From positions 124,001-188,000 of the forward strand of contig JBGTCD010000064.1 of assembly GCA_041749015.1 (NCBI GenBank): 64,000 nucleotides of DNA. Reading direction: 5' to 3'. The stretch comes from JBGTCD01 sp041749015 (lineage in GTDB: Bacteria; Bacteroidota; Bacteroidia; Cytophagales; Cyclobacteriaceae). Under the pieces are notes generated by a model. That model did no database searches, was not told where the DNA came from, and saw only the letters and a list, made by a program, of their open reading frames with translations. Both the position numbers and the translations under genes were made by a program. Every line of letters begins with the position of its first letter. The first letter of the stretch is position 1. Below are positions 27,889 to 36,279 of this stretch, piece after piece.

Positions 27889-28164
27889 CTATTTATCAGT
27901 ACGCAGCAAAAATAAAAACAGAAACAAGGTGAGCCCTATAAATAACCAGGCTAAAATGACCAATAATTTCCTGGCCTCCGGAAAAACATTTTCTTTGAGC
28001 AAGCCATTGAGTGAAAAGGCCATTCCTGCTGAAATATATAATGCAGCATCCCAGTAGTTTTCTTTAGCAAGCATAAAGACGGCCAAAGCCAGGAATCCCA
28101 GGCCAGCCCAATATTCAATTCTTTTATAGTTCATATCCAATGCAATATTAACTAAACTGAACAT
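27889..28164 (-). CDS. small three-helix membrane protein of the two-component operon
   Basis: 91 residues with three hydrophobic helices (about 16-34, 40-55, 66-86) and a charged C-terminus LRTDK. No family recognised. It precedes the sensor kinase gene by 17 bases on the same strand, so it is probably expressed with it and might modulate the sensor; that is inference from position. The start at 28134 (MNYKRIEYW) would shorten it by ten residues and may be the true one. Confidence 0.65.
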   Translation of the reverse strand: MFSLVNIALDMNYKRIEYWAGLGFLALAVFMLAKENYWDAALYISAGMAFSLNGLLKENVFPEARKLLVILAWLFIGLTLFLFLFLLRTDK

Positions 28165-28588
28165 GCCAAAGTGCCCGTTTAAAAAATAATCTACCGGATT
28201 TAGGCCTTCATCACAGCATACTAAACCCTAAGTTTTGGTGCTAAAAATTCCTAAATGTTGCTCAAATCATCCGAAATTAAATAAAATGATCCTTTTTAAG
28301 TTGATAACACTAAGTATAGTTACAAGGTTGGGGCCCTATAGGGTTCATTTCAGCGCCAAATTTAATTTGGCCCGGATGTTAGGCTCAATAGAGTATTTCA
28401 GGTTTTACATCAAAGTCAATACAGCATTTGTCTGATAGATAATGACCCTAATCAGACCTATTAAAAAAAAGACATAAACCCAATAAACCTTACATGCCAT
28501 CCAAATATATACGTGATATTTATCCAAACATAAAATATAATTTTGCGTTCAGTCACATAAGGATAAGAAATAAGAATAATATACTGTT
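28165..28588. other. 424-base intergenic region with two palindromes, otherwise empty
   Basis: Divergent gap between the small membrane protein (minus) and a secreted protein gene (plus). No credible gene or RNA is seen. It holds the 10-base palindrome CCCTATAGGG (28334-28343), the 17-base palindrome GCCAAATTTAATTTGGC (28355-28371) and a TAATTTTG element (28538-28545) before the secreted protein. The palindromes could be operator sites. Confidence 0.6.
28538..28545 (+). promoter_or_regulatory. probable -7 element for the small secreted protein gene
   Basis: TATAATTTTG contains TAATTTTG, an exact TAnnTTTG match, 43 bases before the ATG at 28589. It implies a leader of roughly 35 bases. The -33 region lacks a clear TTTG. 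Confidence 0.42.
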
Positions 28589-28942
28589 ATGAAAAATATC
28601 ATCAAAAAATCAGCATTGTTTACATTAGGCTTAATTGCCACAGCGGGATTCGCTTTCGGTAACGGCACGCCGGACCAATCATTCCAGAGTTCAGGAATGG
28701 ACCTTACTCTGCTCGATAACGAATTAGTGCAGCCACAATCAATCACTGACATGCCTGAATTCGAAAAAATCATGGTCTACAATGAATCAGGAGATCTGGT
28801 ATTCGAAGGCAAAATCAATATCGGCGGTGTGAATGAATTATCCACTCAGGTCATTCTTTCTCAAAGCGCCTTTATGGCTGAACTGGGAGACACCAAAATT
28901 TATCTCATGCACGCAGATCAGAATAAGGCAAAAACCCTTTAA
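28589..28942 (+). CDS. small secreted hypothetical protein
   Basis: 117 residues with a good signal peptide (about 1-24, ending in GFAFG). The mature part is acidic and Gln/Ser/Leu-rich with no Cys and no T9SS tail. The pattern of a basic N-terminus, strong -7 element and following terminator suggests an independently regulated, perhaps abundant secreted or periplasmic protein. It resembles short exported proteins of Bacteroidota with a C-terminal beta-sheet, but I recognise no family. Confidence 0.75.
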   Translation: MKNIIKKSALFTLGLIATAGFAFGNGTPDQSFQSSGMDLTLLDNELVQPQSITDMPEFEKIMVYNESGDLVFEGKINIGGVNELSTQVILSQSAFMAELGDTKIYLMHADQNKAKTL

Positions 28943-28999
28943 CAGGCATATTTGCCTTGAGCAACACTATTTTTATTGTTTGAGGTTAAGGTTTGCGAT

Positions 29000-29028
29000 A
29001 GCCGGCACAGCAGTTCCGGCTTTTTTTT
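29000..29028 (+). terminator. rho-independent terminator after the secreted protein gene
   Basis: Stem AGCCGG / CCGGCT with a 10-base loop, followed by eight T residues. It lies 57 bases after the stop at 28942 on the plus strand. The minus-strand uvrA ends at 29077 on the other side. Confidence 0.8.
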
Positions 29029-29076
29029 GTGCTGATAATCTCCCTGTTACAGTTACCCCATTAAGGTATATTTTGC

Positions 29077-31938
29077 TCACTGGAGCTCCAAAGCCAAAAA
29101 CGTGGCCGTATGGCTTTCCTTTACTTTAGCAAGCGTTTCCGGAGTACCCGTTCCTACTATTTTTCCGCCCGCATCACCACCTTCAGGACCCAGGTCAATC
29201 ACCCAATCACCTACCTTGATCACATCCATATTGTGTTCAATAATCAGAACGGTATTGCCTTTATCCACCAGTTTGTTGAGCACCTCTAGCAAGTGTTTGA
29301 TGTCCTCAAAATGCAGGCCTGTAGTAGGCTCATCCAGGATATAAAGTGTCTGCCCGGTATCCTTGCGGGACAATTCCGTAGCCAATTTCACCCGCTGGGC
29401 CTCACCCCCTGAAAGGGTGGTAGCATGCTGCCCTAAGCTGATATAGCCAAGGCCTACCTCATTGAGGGTTTTTATTTTTCTCAGTATTTTAGGCTGATTT
29501 TCAAAAAATTCCACCGCCTGTTCTACGGTCATGTCGAGCACGTCTGAGATGGATTTGCCTTTAAAACGCACTTCCAGAGTTTCGCGGTTGTACCGCTTGC
29601 CCTTACAGGTCTCGCAAGGCACATGGATGTCCGGCAAAAACTCCATTTCAATCAGTCTCAATCCGGCACCCTCACAGGTCTCACATCTACCCCCTTTCAC
29701 ATTAAATGAAAACCGGCCCGGTTTATAGCCTCTGATTTTAGCCTCAGGCAGCTGGCTAAACAAAGCCCTGATATCAGTAAAAACTCCGGTATAAGTAGCC
29801 GGGTTTGACCGGGGCGTCCTCCCGATAGGCGACTGGTCTACCTCAATCACCTTATCGATATGCTCTAGGCCTTTAACCGAATCAAATTCCAGGGGTTCGG
29901 CACGAGACCGGAAAAAATGCTTCCTCAATACCGGGAATAAGGTTTCATGGATCAGGGAGGACTTGCCTGAGCCCGATACGCCTGATACCAGTGTGAGCGT
30001 ACCCAAGGGAATTTTCACAGACACATTTTTCAGATTATGGCCCCTGGCGCCTTTTAGTTCCAAATACTTCCCCGTTCCCTTTCTTCGGGTCTTCGGGACT
30101 TTGATGGCCTCCTCCCCGCGAAGGTAGGCGGCCGTAACCCCCTGACCTTTGAGCAATTCATCCGGAGAACCTGCTGCCATAATCCTTCCGCCATGTCTGC
30201 CGGCACCGGGACCAATATCCAGTATAAAGTCGGAGGCCAGCATCATGTCCCGGTCATGCTCTACCACGATCACAGTATTGCCCAGGTCCCGGAGGTCTTT
30301 CAGTGCCTGGATCAGTCTCATATTATCCCGCTGGTGCAGTCCAATGCTGGGCTCATCCAAAATGTAAAGGACCCCCACTAATTGCGTTCCGATCTGGGTA
30401 GCCAGCCGTATCCGTTGGGCCTCACCGCCTGAAAGGGTACGGAGCGGCCGATTGAGTTGTAAATAGCCAAGGCCCACGTTCATTAAAAATGACAGGCGCT
30501 TTCTGATTTCCTTTAGGACTTCTGCACCAATCCTGTTTTGAGTTTCCGATAGCCTTGATTCTATATCTATAAACCACTCTGTAAGATGGGCGAGGTCCAT
30601 CTCAGCCAACTCAGAGATATTCTTGTCGGCAATTTTATAATGCAATGCCTCTTTCCTGAGCCTGCCACCGCCACAACCCGGGCAAACATTAGTGGTGGTA
30701 AACTCTTCTACCCATTGGCGAATTTTATCAGAAATTCCGTTTTCCTTTTGCTTCTCCAAAAAATTTATAATCCCTTCAAATTTGGTGTTCCAATCTGTGC
30801 CCGGATATTTGACCGAGCTCACAGCAACAGGAACATCATCGCCATATAGCAAGGTATGCACTACCTCATCAGGAATATTTTTCAGAGGGGTGGTGAGGCT
30901 TAATTTTTTACGTTTGAGGATGGCTTCTACCTTCTTAAAAATCCATATATCCCGGTATTCACCTAATGGTGCTATTGCCCCCCTGCTGATGCTTAGATTC
31001 CTGTCAGGAATCACCATCTCCTCTGATATTTCCTGGATTACGCCGAGACCATTGCAGGTAGGGCAGGCCCCATACGGGGAATTGAATGAAAACAGGTTTG
31101 GGGCAGGATCATCGTAGGCAAGGCCACTTTCAGCATCCATCAAATTTTTGGAAAAATAGGAAACCTGATCTTCCTCATCCATGACCATTATAACCCCTTT
31201 TCCCTCTTTCATGGCTGTTTGTATGGTGCTGGTCACACGTGATCTGCTTTTTTCGTTGACCTCAATACGATCCACCACCACCTCAATATCATGGGTTTTA
31301 TACCGGTCCACCTGCATTTTAGGGGTCAATTCCATCATCTCCCCATCCACTCTTACCTTGCTGTAACCGCTTTTAATAATCTGCTGAAAAAGCTCCCTGT
31401 AGTGCCCCTTTCTTCCTTTTACAACCGGAGCTAAAACGGAAATTTTCCTGCCTGAAAAACCACTTAAAATCCGGGCTCTGATTTGCTCTTCCGTTTGCCG
31501 CTCCATCTTATTACCGGATAAATAAGAATAGGCCTCTCCTGCCCGTGCAAAAAGCAATCGCAGAAAGTCGTACACCTCCGTGACCGTACCGACGGTAGAC
31601 CGGGGGTTACGGGAGGTTGTTTTTTGCTCAATGGAGATCACCGGACTAAGTCCGTTGATTTTGTCTACATCGGGGCGCTCCAGATTGCCTAAAAAAGAGC
31701 GGGCATAAGCAGAGAAACTTTCCATATACCTGCGCTGCCCCTCTGCATAAATGGTGTCAAAAGCGAGGGAGGATTTGCCGCTTCCACTGATCCCTGTGAT
31801 TACCACAAGTTTGTTTCTGGGAAGGGTGACATTAATATTTTTTAAATTATGCTCCCTGGCCCCGATGATCTCCAGGGTATCATGTCCTGTCTGGTCTTTA
31901 AATTTGATGGTTTTTGTAGGGGTTTCCTGGGCCTTCAT
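29077..31938 (-). CDS. uvrA: UvrABC excinuclease subunit A
   Basis: DNA damage-recognition ATPase of nucleotide excision repair, 953 residues from the ATG at 31938, normal length. A TTG ten codons upstream is a weaker start, and the sequence AAAGGA before the ATG fits a ribosome site. Two ABC modules are complete: Walker A ITGISGSGKSS near the start and SGVSGSGKSS near 640, with signature LSGGEAQRIRLA and LSGGEAQRVKLA. The zinc-finger Cys pairs (CPTC, CPGC, CETC...CETC) are present. It is a single gene with no uvrB nearby. The 3' end lies 49 bases from the plus-strand terminator. Confidence 0.97.
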   Translation of the reverse strand: MKAQETPTKTIKFKDQTGHDTLEIIGAREHNLKNINVTLPRNKLVVITGISGSGKSSLAFDTIYAEGQRRYMESFSAYARSFLGNLERPDVDKINGLSPVISIEQKTTSRNPRSTVGTVTEVYDFLRLLFARAGEAYSYLSGNKMERQTEEQIRARILSGFSGRKISVLAPVVKGRKGHYRELFQQIIKSGYSKVRVDGEMMELTPKMQVDRYKTHDIEVVVDRIEVNEKSRSRVTSTIQTAMKEGKGVIMVMDEEDQVSYFSKNLMDAESGLAYDDPAPNLFSFNSPYGACPTCNGLGVIQEISEEMVIPDRNLSISRGAIAPLGEYRDIWIFKKVEAILKRKKLSLTTPLKNIPDEVVHTLLYGDDVPVAVSSVKYPGTDWNTKFEGIINFLEKQKENGISDKIRQWVEEFTTTNVCPGCGGGRLRKEALHYKIADKNISELAEMDLAHLTEWFIDIESRLSETQNRIGAEVLKEIRKRLSFLMNVGLGYLQLNRPLRTLSGGEAQRIRLATQIGTQLVGVLYILDEPSIGLHQRDNMRLIQALKDLRDLGNTVIVVEHDRDMMLASDFILDIGPGAGRHGGRIMAAGSPDELLKGQGVTAAYLRGEEAIKVPKTRRKGTGKYLELKGARGHNLKNVSVKIPLGTLTLVSGVSGSGKSSLIHETLFPVLRKHFFRSRAEPLEFDSVKGLEHIDKVIEVDQSPIGRTPRSNPATYTGVFTDIRALFSQLPEAKIRGYKPGRFSFNVKGGRCETCEGAGLRLIEMEFLPDIHVPCETCKGKRYNRETLEVRFKGKSISDVLDMTVEQAVEFFENQPKILRKIKTLNEVGLGYISLGQHATTLSGGEAQRVKLATELSRKDTGQTLYILDEPTTGLHFEDIKHLLEVLNKLVDKGNTVLIIEHNMDVIKVGDWVIDLGPEGGDAGGKIVGTGTPETLAKVKESHTATFLALELQ

Positions 31939-32052
31939 GTGGGTCTTTTTCCTTTGGATAACAACCAAACCGCAAAGATGACTCCATCTAAGGGGAAAAA
32001 CAATTCATCTTATAAAATGAGAATAGGAAAATACTCCTTTTATCAAGGAAGA

Positions 32053-32934
32053 CTATGGAACATCTCTTCCTTTTACGGCCTTAAGCATGGCAAACCAATC
32101 CTGGGTGCTGAGTTTTTTTCCGGTCACCTCTGCATATTCCTGTAACCGCTCAATGTTCATAGTGCCTAAAACCGGAAAAATATTGCCCGGATGGGCTAAG
32201 AGCCAGGCGAGCAATAATTGCGCGAGGGTCATATCATAATCTGCCGCCATAAATTTCAGGGCACTTCTGAGTTCCTGCAGGGAGGGATCATCATCTGTGA
32301 AAATTTTGCCTCCCCCCAAAGGCGACCAGGCCATCGGTGCAATATCATTGGTCATGAGATAGTCTATGGTGCCGTCAAAAAGAGGCTGGTGATGCATCAG
32401 GGATATTTCAATTTGATTAGTAACCAGTGGCAGTTCAAGTGATGATCTCAACACCTCTGTTTGAGCAGGTGTGAAATTAGAGACTCCGAAATTTTTTACT
32501 TTACCTTCTTTTCGAAGCTTAGTGAATGCAGAATTGACCTCGTCAGGATTTATTAAAGGGCTTGGACGGTGGAGGAGGAGCAGATCCAGCTTCTCTATCC
32601 TCAGCATTTTTAAAGAGTTTTCTGCCGATGCCACTATGTGCTCTTTGCTCAGGTCATAATGTTTGATCCGGTGATGCGGCCTTTGGTCCGAGACTAGTTT
32701 TATACCGCATTTGGTTATGTGTTGCGCTTTTAATTTTTCAGATGCTGGCAGACTTTGAAAAGCCCCGCCGAATATTTCTTCGCAGGTATAGGCTCCATAG
32801 ATATCAGCATGGTCAAAAGTAGTTACCCCTGAGTCTATGGCAGCCTGTATCAGATGGGTCAATTCCTTTTGGGAGGTGGAGGGCTTCAGCCGCCACATGC
32901 CAAGGGAAATCCTGGAAATGATTGTATCCAACAT
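32053..32934 (-). CDS. aldo/keto reductase
   Basis: NADPH-dependent (beta/alpha)8 oxidoreductase of 293 residues. The catalytic tetrad is visible: Asp41 and Tyr46 in FDHADIYG, Lys75 in HITKCGI, His122 in LLLHRPSP. The cofactor-loop region MAWSPLGGGKIF follows. It resembles the bacterial AKR group of YdhF/Tas type. The substrate is unknown. It ends in TAG, so TAG is a normal stop here. It lies between uvrA and the phosphorylase gene with no obvious operon partner. Confidence 0.9.
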   Translation of the reverse strand: MLDTIISRISLGMWRLKPSTSQKELTHLIQAAIDSGVTTFDHADIYGAYTCEEIFGGAFQSLPASEKLKAQHITKCGIKLVSDQRPHHRIKHYDLSKEHIVASAENSLKMLRIEKLDLLLLHRPSPLINPDEVNSAFTKLRKEGKVKNFGVSNFTPAQTEVLRSSLELPLVTNQIEISLMHHQPLFDGTIDYLMTNDIAPMAWSPLGGGKIFTDDDPSLQELRSALKFMAADYDMTLAQLLLAWLLAHPGNIFPVLGTMNIERLQEYAEVTGKKLSTQDWFAMLKAVKGRDVP

Positions 32935-32991
32935 TAATCGGTTGGGGTTGGGTAATGTGGTGTAATATACAAATTAGAGCCCTATTCTATA

Positions 32992-33810
32992 TCAGTCTTT
33001 CAATTGTTGAATCAGGCCTGTGAATAGTTTAGTCAATAGAGGGTCAGCCTTACCCGCTATGGCGATGATCTCTGAAATATCTATGGGCTGCAGATGTTCA
33101 GGATTGCAATCATCGGTAAGGACTGAAATGGCGCAACAAGGGATTGAGCAATGATTGGCTACAATAACCTCCGGCACAGTGCTCATACCCACCGCATCAG
33201 CACCGATTTTCTTAAGAAAGCGGTATTCAGCCCTGGTTTCGAGGTTGGGGCCAAGCACAGCAGCATAAACTCCCTTTCTCATATTGATGCCAAGATCCTC
33301 GCCAATATTCATGAGATGTTCGTTCATAGTCGCATCATAAGGCGCGCTCATATCAGGAAATCTGGGGCCCTGCTCGTCAAGATTAGGCCCTCTGAGCGGA
33401 TTATCCGGAAGCAGGTTAATATGATCCTCTATGACCATCATCTCACCTTTAGACCACTGGGGATTCAGGCTGCCTGCAGCATTGGAGATCAACAATTTCT
33501 GAACACCAAGAGCCTTCATCACCCTTACCGGAAAGGTAACCTGCTGCATGGTATAGCCCTCATAATAAGCAAAACGGCCCTGCATGGCCAGCACATTTAC
33601 CCCATTGATCTTTCCGAAGATCAGTTTTCCATGATGGGTTTCTACCGTAGAAACAGGGAAGTGCGGAATAACATCATAAGGAACAAATAGAGGGTCCTCA
33701 ATTTCCTTAACAAATAAATTCCCCAGCCCTGTGCCGAGAATCACCCCTATCTGGGGATTTACAATTCCTTTACTTTTTAGAAATTCCTGGGCCGCAAGTA
33801 TTTTTTCCAA
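32992..33810 (-). CDS. PNP/MTAP-family purine nucleoside phosphorylase
   Basis: 272 residues. Phosphorolytic cleavage of purine nucleosides. Family motifs are ILGTGLGN, VETHHGKLIFG, MQGRFAYYEGY and GPNLETRAEYRFLKKIGADAVGMST. The base-specificity position is Asp233 in VLTDDCNPEH; human PNP has Asn243 there and human MTAP has Asp220. The position matching PNP His257 (5'-OH contact) appears to be a hydrophobic Ile245, again as in MTAP (eye alignment). This could mean adenine-type substrates with a 5' substituent, although many bacteroidete PNPs may share these residues. Start is TTG. It follows arsS by 12 bases, so the two are co-transcribed. Confidence 0.9.
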   Translation of the reverse strand: MEKILAAQEFLKSKGIVNPQIGVILGTGLGNLFVKEIEDPLFVPYDVIPHFPVSTVETHHGKLIFGKINGVNVLAMQGRFAYYEGYTMQQVTFPVRVMKALGVQKLLISNAAGSLNPQWSKGEMMVIEDHINLLPDNPLRGPNLDEQGPRFPDMSAPYDATMNEHLMNIGEDLGINMRKGVYAAVLGPNLETRAEYRFLKKIGADAVGMSTVPEVIVANHCSIPCCAISVLTDDCNPEHLQPIDISEIIAIAGKADPLLTKLFTGLIQQLKD

Positions 33811-33822
33811 ATGTAAGAATGT

Positions 33823-34881
33823 TTAGTTGACGGTAGCTCCCTGGCAACTGGAGCCTGCTCCGGCTGTGCAGCCGTAGCAATGCTGCCCTACAATGATTTC
33901 CCTCTTATTCAATTCATTTTGATCAAAACTGCTGATGTGCTGGTGTTGCTCCGGAGCCACTTTCAATTCCAGCATTTGATTGAAATCACAATCATACAGA
34001 AATCCCAAATAATCTACAGAAATCGTATTGCGGCACATAAGGCCTTCTACTGCAGCAGGATTGAAGGCGGCAACCAGCTTGTCCATATATTCTTCATAAT
34101 TATCTGTGGCCACCAGATAGTCTAAAAATCTGCTGATTGGCAGGTTGGTGATGGTAAACAAACTATTGAAAACAATCCCATAGTTTTTGTGGAGTTCTTT
34201 TTTGAAGTCATTCTCAAGCTGGGCTTGTGCGCCCGGCAGGAATGCCCCACTTGGATTATAAACCAGATCCAAAAAAAGGCTGCTGCCTTCCTGCCCATAG
34301 CCCACCGCATTGAGCATTTGCAGGGCTTCGATAGAAGATTTAAACACCCCCTGGCCCCTTTGCCTGTCGGTCTTATCGGCCTGATAAAAAGGCAATGATG
34401 AAATGACTCTGACGCCATGTTTCTTAAAAAAATCAGGGAGGTCATGGTATTTGGGGTTGGCCAGAATAATCGTAAGATTGGAACGCACAATCACCTCCTC
34501 TACCCCTGTCTTTTTGATCTCCTCGACAAACCACCTGAAATCAGGGTTCATCTCCGGAGCACCCCCGGTGAGGTCTACGGTTTTTATTTGTTGGGACCTC
34601 ATGACCTCAAGGCATTGGCCCATGGTCTCACGGGTCATGATTTCCTTTCGATCAGGGCCTGCATCTACATGGCAGTGTTTGCATACCTGATTGCACATAT
34701 AGCCTACGTTGATCTGGAAGATTTCAAGCTCTGTAGGCTTCAGCGGTTGGTGTCCGCAGGTTTTCAGGCTTTGTTTAAAAGTAGGCAAGCCTCCAATCTG
34801 GAATATCCCATTGCTGAGAAACTCAATTTGATTTTCTGTAGAGGCTAATAAATGTTGCCTTGCTTTTAACGATTTCTCCAT
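33823..34881 (-). CDS. arsS: arsenosugar biosynthesis radical SAM protein ArsS
   Basis: 352 residues. The radical SAM cluster is CNQVCKHCHVDAGP with Cys63, Cys67 and Cys70; the C-terminal cysteine-rich tail CYGCTAGAGSSCQGA is typical of ArsS. Family segments FQINVGYMCN, VDLTGGAPEMNPDFRW and DFNQMLEL agree. In other bacteria ArsS joins the 5'-deoxyadenosyl group of SAM to dimethylated arsenic. The ATG overlaps the stop of the upstream CMD gene (TAATG), and the phosphorylase gene follows after 12 bases. No arsenite methyltransferase (ArsM) is in the window, so the pathway is incomplete here. Confidence 0.93.
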   Translation of the reverse strand: MEKSLKARQHLLASTENQIEFLSNGIFQIGGLPTFKQSLKTCGHQPLKPTELEIFQINVGYMCNQVCKHCHVDAGPDRKEIMTRETMGQCLEVMRSQQIKTVDLTGGAPEMNPDFRWFVEEIKKTGVEEVIVRSNLTIILANPKYHDLPDFFKKHGVRVISSLPFYQADKTDRQRGQGVFKSSIEALQMLNAVGYGQEGSSLFLDLVYNPSGAFLPGAQAQLENDFKKELHKNYGIVFNSLFTITNLPISRFLDYLVATDNYEEYMDKLVAAFNPAAVEGLMCRNTISVDYLGFLYDCDFNQMLELKVAPEQHQHISSFDQNELNKREIIVGQHCYGCTAGAGSSCQGATVN

Positions 34882-35216
34882 TACATAGATAGTTTTTTCA
34901 CTTTATTCATCATTTGTACGCCATGTACCAAAGAGGCCCCACCTCTGATCGCTGCTGCTACATGTACGGCTTCCATCATTTGCTTTTCATTGCAGCCTTT
35001 TTCCAGGGAATCGGTTGAGTAAGCATCAATACAGTAAGGGCACTGAACTGCATGGGCCACTGCCAAAGCAATGAGAGATTTTTCGCGGGCGGTCAGAGCC
35101 CCTTCTTCAAAAACATGGCCATACCAATCAAAGAATTTTTTTGCTGCCTCTTCGCCAAATTCCCCGATATCTCCAAATTTTTTAAGGTCTGCCGGATCGT
35201 AATAAGTTTTTTGCAT
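34881..35216 (-). CDS. carboxymuconolactone decarboxylase family (arsenosugar-associated peroxidase-like) protein
   Basis: 111 residues, an AhpD/CMD fold. It has ALTAREKSLIALAVAHAVQCPYCIDAY with Glu45 and the CxxC pair Cys59/Cys62. The AhpD His three residues after the second Cys is absent (Tyr66), so it is not a classical AhpD. Length and residues match the peroxidase-like proteins that recur beside arsS. It is the first gene of this three-gene operon and shares TAATG with arsS. Its role could be redox chemistry on the arsenic intermediate (inference). Confidence 0.87.
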   Translation of the reverse strand: MQKTYYDPADLKKFGDIGEFGEEAAKKFFDWYGHVFEEGALTAREKSLIALAVAHAVQCPYCIDAYSTDSLEKGCNEKQMMEAVHVAAAIRGGASLVHGVQMMNKVKKLSM

Positions 35217-35313
35217 TTGTGGTTAATTTATAATGAAAAATAGTTTTTCCGCATCAAAAACCGCAGTTGAGCAGGTAATCCAACCTAAAGTAACAACCCT
35301 TAAAATTAAATTG

Positions 35314-35331
35314 TTGTCAAATTTTTGACAA
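35314..35331. repeat. 18-base perfect palindrome between the transglycosylase gene and the arsS operon
   Basis: TTGTCAAA-TT-TTTGACAA, 8-base arms with a 2-base centre, about 100 bases upstream of the arsS operon on the minus strand and directly after the transglycosylase stop. It is AT-rich with no U-run, so an operator is more likely than a terminator. It could bind the regulator of the arsenic operon. Confidence 0.5.
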
Positions 35332-35334
35332 TAA

Positions 35335-36279
35335 TCAATTAAGTGGGATCGCAATCTCATACCTCTGCCCAATATTGACTGTAAGCCTGTCAGTCCTGAG
35401 CCAGGGATTATGCCTTTTCAGCAACTTAATGTTAATGCCCTGTTCAATAGCGAATTCGGTCAGGTCAGGAATGGTTTTGGTAATCTGAATCACATTAACT
35501 TCTTCAGGTTTATATACATGCTCCTCGTCAATAATAAATCCATAATCCGGTAGATTTTCCATGATTTCCTTGATGGCAATGATCCTAAAAACATATCTGG
35601 AGGTTTCTTCATTAAGCATCAGATCATAAAAATTACTGACTTTTTGATTTTCAAAAGCTCTGTTGAGACCGGCAATACCACGATTATAAGAGGCGGCTGC
35701 GGCCGTCCAACTGCCAAATTTTGCATAGGCATTCTTTAGATACGTACAAGCAGCCTCTGTGGATTTTACCGGATCATAGCGCTCATCTACCTCACGGTTG
35801 ATCTCCAGGCCTAATTCTTTTCCCGCCGAAGCGATGATCTGCCAGTATCCCACGGCATTTCTGGGTGATATCTCATTGGCCAGACCACTTTCTATTACAG
35901 GGAGATATTTAAAATCTGCCGGCACCCCCTCCCGGGCCAGGATTTCCTCCATCACAGGAAACCAGCGGTGGCTTCTCTTTATTAATCCAATGGTATTGCT
36001 ATGCCAATAAGTGTTGATGTGCAATTCCCTGTCGAACCGCTCCCTGACATCAGGTATTTGTAAAGGCACCAACTCCCCGGCAAAAATCAAATTTTCCCGT
36101 ATGGGAAGGGATCGGGCTATGGCAGAGTTGGTGATCCCCATTTCAGGAGGGGCATTGTAGGCCTCTGCCGTTTTAGAAATACGGGTATGCTTTCTGTTAC
36201 GCTCATTTATCTGGATGTAAACAAGAGTAACAGCAATGGAAAATAGGGCGGCCAGTAAAGCTACAAATCTCAAAATCAA
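35335..36279 (-). CDS. membrane-anchored lytic transglycosylase (SLT plus LysM-like tail)
   Basis: 314 residues. An N-terminal signal anchor (about 1-22) is followed by a goose-type/SLT domain with the catalytic Glu130 in FKYLPVIESGLANE, NAVGYWQI, and AAASYNRGIAGLNRAF. A C-terminal LysM-like end finishes with RYEIAIPLN. It cleaves peptidoglycan glycan strands to 1,6-anhydro ends. Start is TTG at 36279, overlapping the LOG gene stop by four bases (TTGA). The next in-frame ATG would remove the signal anchor. It resembles MltD-type enzymes. Confidence 0.88.
   Translation of the reverse strand: MILRFVALLAALFSIAVTLVYIQINERNRKHTRISKTAEAYNAPPEMGITNSAIARSLPIRENLIFAGELVPLQIPDVRERFDRELHINTYWHSNTIGLIKRSHRWFPVMEEILAREGVPADFKYLPVIESGLANEISPRNAVGYWQIIASAGKELGLEINREVDERYDPVKSTEAACTYLKNAYAKFGSWTAAAASYNRGIAGLNRAFENQKVSNFYDLMLNEETSRYVFRIIAIKEIMENLPDYGFIIDEEHVYKPEEVNVIQITKTIPDLTEFAIEQGINIKLLKRHNPWLRTDRLTVNIGQRYEIAIPLN

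Noticed and set aside
28235..28435. 66-residue frame in the 424-base gap
   Set aside because: Basic, Cys-containing composition, no leader features and overlap with both palindromes; looks like chance.
28833..29129. Frame running through the plus-strand terminator into uvrA
   Set aside because: Crosses a clear terminator and has no coding features.
35314..35331. Palindrome as terminator of the transglycosylase gene
   Set aside because: AT-rich stem with a two-base loop and no U-run, so it would be a poor terminator.
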